A stretch of 64,000 bases of DNA. Origin: Nannocystis punicea (GTDB lineage: Bacteria; Myxococcota_A; Polyangia; Nannocystales; Nannocystaceae). Where the stretch lies: NCBI RefSeq assembly GCF_026965555.1, contig NZ_CP114040.1, positions 5,828,001 through 5,892,000 on the forward strand. The letters run 5' to 3'. The notes beneath the pieces were generated by a model. The model was not told where the DNA came from and ran no database searches. It worked only from the letters and a program-made list of their open reading frames with translations. Numbering within the stretch: position 1 is the first letter of the stretch; each line of letters opens with the position of its first letter. The position numbers and the translations under genes are program-made. Of the stretch, positions 59,077-64,000 are shown in pieces.

Positions 59077-60246
59077 TCAGACGCTCGCGGGCGGGGGGGC
59101 GCAAAGCCAGCGGACCCCGTCGAGCAGCACCGCGCTGTCGACGATGGCGTCGCCGACGTCGAACAGCGCGAACACGACCTCGATGGACTCGCCGGGGTTG
59201 ATCCCGATCTCGCCCTCGTACCAGGCGGTCCCGGCGTGGCGTTCGAAGGCGAACTCACGGAGCGGGAGGTCGACGCAGTCCTCCTCGTCGCAGTCGAACG
59301 GCATCGCGTCGTACTTGATCTCGTACGGAAGGGTCTCGGCCGCGATCGGGTTGCCGTCGGGGTCGAGGGCTATGTTGCCGGTGTAGCGCTCGCTCGCAAC
59401 CCAGGCGACGAACATGTCGTTGTGTCCGAAGGGCCAGCGCTTCGGATGCTCCGAGGTCAGGAACGCGAAGTCGAACGCGAACCCGGCCGTGTACGTCGGC
59501 GCCACCGCCGAGAAGCGCAGCTCCGTGTAGTCGTAGGCCATCAGCGGCTCGCCGCCCAGGCCCCACTGGCTCTCGATCGTCTCGCTGCAGTCACCGGGGC
59601 CTGGCGGCTGCTTGTCGGTCTCGCACTGCAGCGGCATCGTCTCGATCGGCGGCGGCAGATGATCCAGGTCGTTGCCCGGCCAGTCGGTCGAAGGGCACGT
59701 CTGCGTGACCGGACAATTGCCCAGCGTGGGCATTTCCGGCAGCGTGAGCAGCACGTGGCTCGCGTCGCCGGTCGACAGCACCACCCTGCGTGAGCCCTCG
59801 GTCGGCGCGAACACTTCCGTGGTGCCGAGCTGCTCGGACAGCACCCGCCGCGAGCCGTCCGGGCCCGACCACGTCAGCGGGCCGTTCGTCTTCAGCCCGC
59901 CCTCGCAATTGAGGCCGAGCGCGTGGTCGATGTCCTCGTTGTCGGCGTCGCACGGCACCAGCACCGTCGAGCAGAACTCCCAGCCATCGGGCCCGCTGTC
60001 GAAGCCGACGTCCGTCTTCGTCATCGGCTCGGTGGTGGCCACCTCGCCCGTGCTGGTCGAGGTGTCGCTCGGACCTGGCTCTTGGGTCATCTGATCGTTG
60101 GCGTCCGAGGACCCGGCCGCCCCCGCTGTCTCCGCGTCGTCGCTCCCTGTCTCCTTGACGAAGACCGTGACGAGACAGCCGCTCTCGAGCAGGCATGCCG
60201 CGGCCACGATCAGCGCAGAGTGGGGGGAGCGCACTTTGGCGAGCAT
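59077..60246 (-). CDS. Lipoprotein with choice-of-anchor-L-like domain
   Basis: 389 residues. The lipobox is LESGC (Cys near 24), followed by a Ser/Thr/Glu tether (SDTSTSTGEVATTEP) and a domain similar to the C-terminus of the protein at 14452-16152 (SRRVLSEQLGTTEVF; AFDFAFLTSEHPKRW; VFALFDVGDAIVDSAVLLDG), with extra Cys pairs. Choice-of-anchor-L domains are predicted beta-sandwiches of surface proteins, often adhesins. No MopE repeats here. The start is the ATG at 60246 and fits the signal peptide. Downstream lie ~350 bases of non-coding DNA ending in a strong terminator. Confidence 0.85.
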   Translation of the reverse strand: MLAKVRSPHSALIVAAACLLESGCLVTVFVKETGSDDAETAGAAGSSDANDQMTQEPGPSDTSTSTGEVATTEPMTKTDVGFDSGPDGWEFCSTVLVPCDADNEDIDHALGLNCEGGLKTNGPLTWSGPDGSRRVLSEQLGTTEVFAPTEGSRRVVLSTGDASHVLLTLPEMPTLGNCPVTQTCPSTDWPGNDLDHLPPPIETMPLQCETDKQPPGPGDCSETIESQWGLGGEPLMAYDYTELRFSAVAPTYTAGFAFDFAFLTSEHPKRWPFGHNDMFVAWVASERYTGNIALDPDGNPIAAETLPYEIKYDAMPFDCDEEDCVDLPLREFAFERHAGTAWYEGEIGINPGESIEVVFALFDVGDAIVDSAVLLDGVRWLCAPPPASV

Positions 60247-60334
60247 GCCACCGGAGTCAACTCACGGCACCAAGCGAGCGGCATCCCTGAATGTGAGATC
60301 TGTGGCGAACGCGGACGATTTCGCCCGTCGGCGA

Positions 60335-61129
60335 TCAGGGTCGGTCCAGCGCCTCGCGCACCTGGGCCGCGTAGGGCCCGTTCGGAAAACGGCTCAGGAA
60401 CGCCGCTGCGCGCCGTTCTGCCTCACTTCGACGGTTCAGCTCGAAGAGGGCCAGCACCGCGACGCCCTCCCATTCCTGGGCGAACTGCCCGGCCTTGAAC
60501 TCGGTCGCCCCCGCCTCGGCCCGGGAGAGCGCCTCGGCCGGATCGCGCCCGAGGAACCCGCGGGCAGCCTGCAGGTCGCGGGCCTCGCGGAGGTAGTCGG
60601 CCGACCCGCCACCGGCGCGGGCCGCCGCTCGCGCGTCGGTCCGGGTCGCCTTGGCCGCGCGCACCTTCTTGCCGTCGCCGCGGGCCGCTGGCTTTTCGGA
60701 CATGTCCTCGGCGACCTCCTCCGGCGCGCTCGCCGGAGCTGCCTCTTGGGCCATGTCCTCCACGACAGCCACCGGCGCGAGCACGGCCGGTGCGCGTGCT
60801 GGCTCGGAGGACATGTCCTTAACAACAGCTTCCGGCGCTCGCCCCTCGCCCGGGCCGCCGAGCGCCGGCGGCGGCGTGGTCGTCGTCGGCTGCGACAGCC
60901 ACAGCCCCCCGCCGATGAGCCCGCCGAGGATCAGCGCCCCGAGGCCGAGCGTCCCGGCGCCCCAGCTCGAGGAGGCCGCGCCGGCGCCCTTGGCCAGCGA
61001 GGCCTCGAAGCGGGCCGCGCCGGCGCCGGCGTCGTACGGCACGCGGTGGCGAGCAGCGGCCGCGAGGTCGCGGCGAAGCCCGGCGGAGGCGGTCACGTCG
61101 TCGAGGAGGCGGGTGGGCTCTTGGTTCAT
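60335..61129 (-). CDS. Single-pass membrane protein, probable anti-sigma factor
   Basis: 264 residues. A cytoplasmic N-terminus (about 1-60) has no obvious zinc-binding HxxxCxxC. A transmembrane helix (TLGLGALILGGLIGGGLWLS, about 60-80) is followed by a periplasmic low-complexity stretch and a helical TPR-like C-terminus (REARDLQAARGFLGRDPAEA; AAFLSRFPNGPYAAQVREAL). Its position directly after an ECF sigma gene with an ATGA overlap, and its topology, suggest it holds the sigma factor at the membrane. The periplasmic linker contains three elements (about 60696, 60748 and 60807) in one frame, read as AEDMSEKP, VEDMAQEA and VKDMSSEP. Confidence 0.75.
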   Translation of the reverse strand: MNQEPTRLLDDVTASAGLRRDLAAAARHRVPYDAGAGAARFEASLAKGAGAASSSWGAGTLGLGALILGGLIGGGLWLSQPTTTTPPPALGGPGEGRAPEAVVKDMSSEPARAPAVLAPVAVVEDMAQEAAPASAPEEVAEDMSEKPAARGDGKKVRAAKATRTDARAAARAGGGSADYLREARDLQAARGFLGRDPAEALSRAEAGATEFKAGQFAQEWEGVAVLALFELNRRSEAERRAAAFLSRFPNGPYAAQVREALDRP

Positions 61130-61722
61130 GACGTCACCGTTTGCGAGCGAGTGAGCGGCCGAGGCGGCCCCGCGACCAGGCGGGCGTGGGCCTCCATGAA
61201 TTGCTTGCGGGCCTTGTGCAGCCGCGAATACACCGTTCCGATGGGGATCCCCAGGCCGGCGGCGATCGCCTCGCAGCTCTCGCCCTCGAGCTCGAAGAGG
61301 ATGAACACGGCGCGCTTGCCTTCCTCCAGGGTGTCGAGCGCCTGCTGCACGCGGCGCAGCGCCTCGCTGGCCTCGGCCTGCTCGCCGGGAGAGCTGCCGG
61401 CCTGCGCGGACGCGGCGGCGACGGCCTCGGTGTCGGCGTCTTCCCACGATCGCCGCAGCTTGCGGCGGCTCGCAGACACCACGCGCAGCGTGATCTCGGC
61501 CAGCCAGGTCGTCGGTCGCGCGGGCCCCGGCACGAAGCCGCCGCGGCGGTGGGCGACCAGGAAGACTTCCTGGACCACGTCGTCGACCTCGGGGCGACCG
61601 ACCCCGAGGCGGACCGCGAAGTTGGCGACGAACTCCGCATGGTCGCGGAACAGGCGCGCCGCATCGAGGACCTGAGGGCCGTCACGCTTGGCTGTATGTC
61701 GCGTGTCCGTCAAATCCTTCAC
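61126..61722 (-). CDS. ECF-type RNA polymerase sigma factor
   Basis: 198 residues. Region 2 (about 22-90) has VDDVVQEVFLVAHRR and TTWLAEITLRVVSASRR. Region 4 (about 130-180) has LDTLEEGKRAVFILFELEGE, EAIAAGLGIPIG and TVYSRLHKARKQF. It directs RNA polymerase to promoters of an envelope or stress regulon that cannot be named from this sequence. It is coupled on both sides by ATGA overlaps: the exported protein upstream (61719-62720) and the membrane protein downstream (60335-61129), which is probably its anti-sigma factor. The three genes form one regulatory operon. Confidence 0.93.
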   Translation of the reverse strand: MKDLTDTRHTAKRDGPQVLDAARLFRDHAEFVANFAVRLGVGRPEVDDVVQEVFLVAHRRGGFVPGPARPTTWLAEITLRVVSASRRKLRRSWEDADTEAVAAASAQAGSSPGEQAEASEALRRVQQALDTLEEGKRAVFILFELEGESCEAIAAGLGIPIGTVYSRLHKARKQFMEAHARLVAGPPRPLTRSQTVTS

Positions 61723-62720
61723 CGGATCGTGAACGCTACGCCCAGGCTCACCACGGCACCCACGGGCGGCACCGGCAGCGATTCACCGACCATACCTTGT
61801 TTGCTCGGATCGCGCTCGGCGAGCACCGGCCGCACCACCGGGACGACCAGCTCGACCGCGAGGTCGAAGGCGAAGCGCTTGGCGGCCCAGATCCGCAGCT
61901 CCGGCGCCACCATCAGCGCCACCCACGGGGCGACCACGGCTTGCACGCCGGGCGACTTCGCGCCGCTCTGGAGCGCACCGGCGGCTGGCCCGAAGCACAG
62001 GCGAGGCCGCACACGCGGACGCGCAAGCGCGGCACACACGTCGATCCGACCGCCCACCAGGCTCGGCGTCACCACCGTGTCAGCGTCGAGCGCGCGAGGC
62101 CCCCCGTAGCCGCCGAACAGCCCTGCACGCAGGTCCACCCACCTGCGCCACCCGAGCTCGAGCTGCACGCTGCCGCCGCCCGCGAGTCCCGGCAACACCC
62201 CGAGCCACGCCCCGCCGCGCACCGCTGCCACCACCGACACCGACGCGCGACGCACCGGCACCTCGCTCGTCTCGCCTCGCCGCGACCGCCGCTGCAGCGG
62301 CGGCCGCTCCGGGTCTTGCGCTTGCGGCACGCTCCCCTCGCCCGGCTCGATCACTTCGTAGCCGAGCCCCTCGAGCACCGCCGCGTCGACCGCGATAGCG
62401 ATCGCAAGCCCGACGAGCGCATGCAGGTCGCTGCACGTCGGTCGCGGCGGATCGAGCGTGCGTTCGACGAGTTCGCCGCGGATCTCGAGCGCGATGGCCA
62501 CCGAGTGCGGCCGCGTCGGATCGCCGCGGACGTCGATCCTCGCGACCGACGCATCGACGGTGTCGCGACCCAACCAGGTCGTCGCTGCGTCCGCGAGCGC
62601 GTCCGGCGTCAGGCACGTCGCGCCGGGTTCGACGCGCAGCGCCTCCCGCAGCGGGCGCGGGGGCGGAGGCGACGGCGCGGGCGCGAGCAGCAGGCCGGCG
62701 GTGAACAGGGCGACGAGCAC
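61719..62720 (-). CDS. Exported protein of unknown function, first gene of the sigma operon
   Basis: About 333 residues from GTG 62720. The signal LVALFTAGLLLAPAPS is followed by an N-terminal domain (about 40-130) and a C-terminal part with alternating beta strands (VVAAVRGGAWLGVLPGLAGG; SVQLELGWRRWVDLRAGLFG; VVPVVRPVLAERDP; GAVVSLGVAFTIR) ending in an aromatic-free strand. It looks like a small outer-membrane or surface beta protein, but I cannot assign a family. The start is uncertain: a TTG at 62795 would overlap the divergent elbB start, so the internal GTG is preferred. Coupled to the sigma gene (ATGA), it may be part of the signal-sensing system. Confidence 0.62.
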   Translation of the reverse strand: MLVALFTAGLLLAPAPSPPPPRPLREALRVEPGATCLTPDALADAATTWLGRDTVDASVARIDVRGDPTRPHSVAIALEIRGELVERTLDPPRPTCSDLHALVGLAIAIAVDAAVLEGLGYEVIEPGEGSVPQAQDPERPPLQRRSRRGETSEVPVRRASVSVVAAVRGGAWLGVLPGLAGGGSVQLELGWRRWVDLRAGLFGGYGGPRALDADTVVTPSLVGGRIDVCAALARPRVRPRLCFGPAAGALQSGAKSPGVQAVVAPWVALMVAPELRIWAAKRFAFDLAVELVVPVVRPVLAERDPSKQGMVGESLPVPPVGAVVSLGVAFTIR

Positions 62721-62771
62721 CGCGCCCAGGATGCGTCGCCTCCCCCGCCGTTCGCCAGTCGCATCTCGTGG

Positions 62772-62777
62772 TAAGGT
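62772..62777 (+). promoter_or_regulatory. -10 box (TAAGGT) for elbB
   Basis: TAAGGT ends seven bases before ATG 62785, with no Shine-Dalgarno. Leaderless-type start. Confidence 0.4.
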
Positions 62778-62784
62778 CCCCGCG

Positions 62785-63456
62785 ATGCAGCACAAACGCG
62801 TCGGAGTCGTCCTGGCCGGCTGCGGCTACCTCGACGGAGCCGAGATCACCGAGGCCGTCCTCACCCTCTACTTCCTCGAGCGCGCCGGTCTGGAGCCTCG
62901 CTGCTTCGCCCCCGATCGTCCGCAGATGCACGTCGTCGATCACCTCACGGGCCAGCCCACGGGTGAGACCCGCAACGTCCTCGTCGAGTCGGCGCGGATC
63001 GCCCGCGGCAAGGTCGAGCCGCTCGATCGCGCGCGCATGGAGGAACTCGACGCGCTCGTCCTCCCGGGGGGTTACGGCGTCGCCAAGAACCTCAGCGACT
63101 TCGCCGTCCGCGGCCCCGAGGCCGACGTCGAGCCCGAGCTCGTGCGGCTGGTCGGCGAGGCCCTCTCGCGCGCCAAGCCGCTGGTCGCCATCTGCATCAG
63201 CCCCGCCATCCTCGCCGCGGCCCTGCGCAAGCTCGGCATCGGCGGCGCCCGCCTCACGATCGGCGACGACGACGGCACTGCGGCCGCCGTCACCGCGCTG
63301 GGCGCCCGTCACGAGGCCTGCACCGTCGACCGCGCGATCGTCGACGAGCGCCATCGCATCATCTCCACGCCGGCCTACATGCTCGGCCCCGGCCCGCGCG
63401 ACGTCGGCGCCGGCATCGAGCAGGCGATTGCGACCCTCGCCGGCTGGCTGCGCTGA
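62785..63456 (+). CDS. elbB: Glyoxalase/DJ-1-type protein ElbB
   Basis: 223 residues. DJ-1/ThiJ superfamily, ElbB branch: RVGVVLAGCGYLDGAEITEA at the N-terminus, DALVLPGGYGVAKNLSDFA (about 92-110) and the nucleophile-elbow Cys in PLVAICISPAILAA. The E. coli homologue has glyoxalase activity and was linked to isoprenoid biosynthesis. Length and motifs are complete. The start is set by the ATG seven bases after a TAAGGT box. Divergent from the sigma operon across a very short shared region. Confidence 0.93.
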   Translation: MQHKRVGVVLAGCGYLDGAEITEAVLTLYFLERAGLEPRCFAPDRPQMHVVDHLTGQPTGETRNVLVESARIARGKVEPLDRARMEELDALVLPGGYGVAKNLSDFAVRGPEADVEPELVRLVGEALSRAKPLVAICISPAILAAALRKLGIGGARLTIGDDDGTAAAVTALGARHEACTVDRAIVDERHRIISTPAYMLGPGPRDVGAGIEQAIATLAGWLR

Positions 63457-63510
63457 GCGACCGGGCCCGTGTAACACTCGCCGGGCCGCACCGTTGCCGA
63501 GGAGTTCCTG

Positions 63511-64000
63511 ATGTCGCGCCGCTTCCCCCGTGCCCTCGTCTTCCTCCTCGCCCTCGCCTCCGCGTGTGGCGGCGAGCCCGTGAAGTTGGCCGCCAAGGCC
63601 GAGAAGCTCGAGGTCAAGCCGCCGCCGCCCGCCCCGACCACGGTGCACCTCGCCATCGAAGGCAGCAGCGGCAAGCTGGGCTTCGACATGGAGGCCCCGA
63701 TCGAGAAGATCCGCGGCAAGGTCCCGGCCTCCGCCCTGAGCGGCGAAGTGTGGCTCGACCCGACCGACCTCGCCAAGTCACGCGGCCTCGTGCACGTCGA
63801 TCTCCGCGACCTCGAGCTGTTCCAGCGCACCGCTCCGGAGGAGGGCAAGGAGTTCGGCGAGGAGGTCAAGAACGACACGCAGAACGAGCACGCCCGCCAG
63901 TGGCTCGAGATCTCGCCCGACACGCCCGCCGACGAGCTGGCCAAGAACAGCGTCGTCGAGTTCGCCCTGACGCGGATCAGCGACGCCTCCGCGACCGACC
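63511..64000 (+). CDS. Lipoprotein, probably YceI-like (3' end outside window)
   Basis: 163 codons visible, then the window ends. The signal MSRRFPRALVFLLALASAC has a lipobox (ASAC). A Lys/Pro-rich linker is followed by a domain like YceI proteins: strand VHLAIEGSSGKLGFDMEAP, then ALSGEVWLDPTDLAKSRGLV and HARQWLEI. YceI-type lipocalin-like barrels bind isoprenoid-like lipids in the periplasm. Start ATG with GAGGAG about six bases upstream. It lies 54 bases downstream of elbB on the same strand and may be co-transcribed. Confidence 0.75.
   Translation, partial: MSRRFPRALVFLLALASACGGEPVKLAAKAEKLEVKPPPPAPTTVHLAIEGSSGKLGFDMEAPIEKIRGKVPASALSGEVWLDPTDLAKSRGLVHVDLRDLELFQRTAPEEGKEFGEEVKNDTQNEHARQWLEISPDTPADELAKNSVVEFALTRISDASATD

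Overview
The window is very GC-rich chromosomal DNA with tightly packed genes and almost no mobile-element genes. Several features point to a myxobacterium, most likely Nannocystales/Nannocystaceae: Thr/Ser-rich lipoprotein N-termini, MopE-type Asp/Cys repeats, thrombospondin type-3 repeats, choice-of-anchor-L-like exported proteins, a WD40-fused Ser/Thr kinase, an MshEN-domain protein and a PAS-rich histidine kinase. This placement is inference from protein style; there is no rRNA gene in the window.

Layout. 1-14.4 kb: the end of a metallophosphoesterase, aspS and lnt, a methyltransferase, an exported TPR-like protein divergent from a 1,278-residue kinase/WD40 protein, an exported protein, and a LysR regulator divergent from an NAD-dependent epimerase. 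14.4-23.6 kb: MopE-like and amidohydrolase-like lipoproteins, a HEAT-repeat protein, and an ECF sigma factor translationally coupled to a TlpA-like lipoprotein. 23.7-38 kb: a histidine kinase/response regulator pair, a NUDIX hydrolase, two tandem lipoproteins, an NTF2-like protein coupled to GluQRS, prolyl oligopeptidase, a VWA protein and a small lipoprotein. 38-49.7 kb: an ATP-grasp protein; a cysteine desulfurase-mnmA-rnc operon; an MshEN-domain protein; a flavin reductase/HMG-CoA lyase pair; and a YfgM-like/BamB-like pair. 50-64 kb: a membrane protein, a four-gene ABC-2 exporter locus, a BAX-inhibitor-1 protein, an M1 aminopeptidase, a choice-of-anchor lipoprotein, an ECF sigma/anti-sigma-like operon, elbB, and the start of another lipoprotein.

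The outstanding feature is a short dispersed palindrome, roughly ACATGTCC or CCTGTCC, four bases, then GGACAG or GGACAT. I located well over 80 copies on reading the window. It forms clusters and tandem arrays between genes, especially at convergent 3' ends (7 of 8 convergent junctions against 2 of 8 divergent ones). It also lies inside many genes, where it is read in different frames. In places it is associated with tandem copies of the adjoining gene's 3' end, and in one gene two copies encode a lipoprotein signal peptide. I know of no described element matching it.

A second general feature is that many genes have a TANNNT-type -10 box only 6-9 bases before the start codon and no Shine-Dalgarno sequence, which suggests leaderless mRNAs. 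Several starts given here were chosen on that basis. Translationally coupled pairs (ATGA, GTGA or TGATG overlaps) are frequent.
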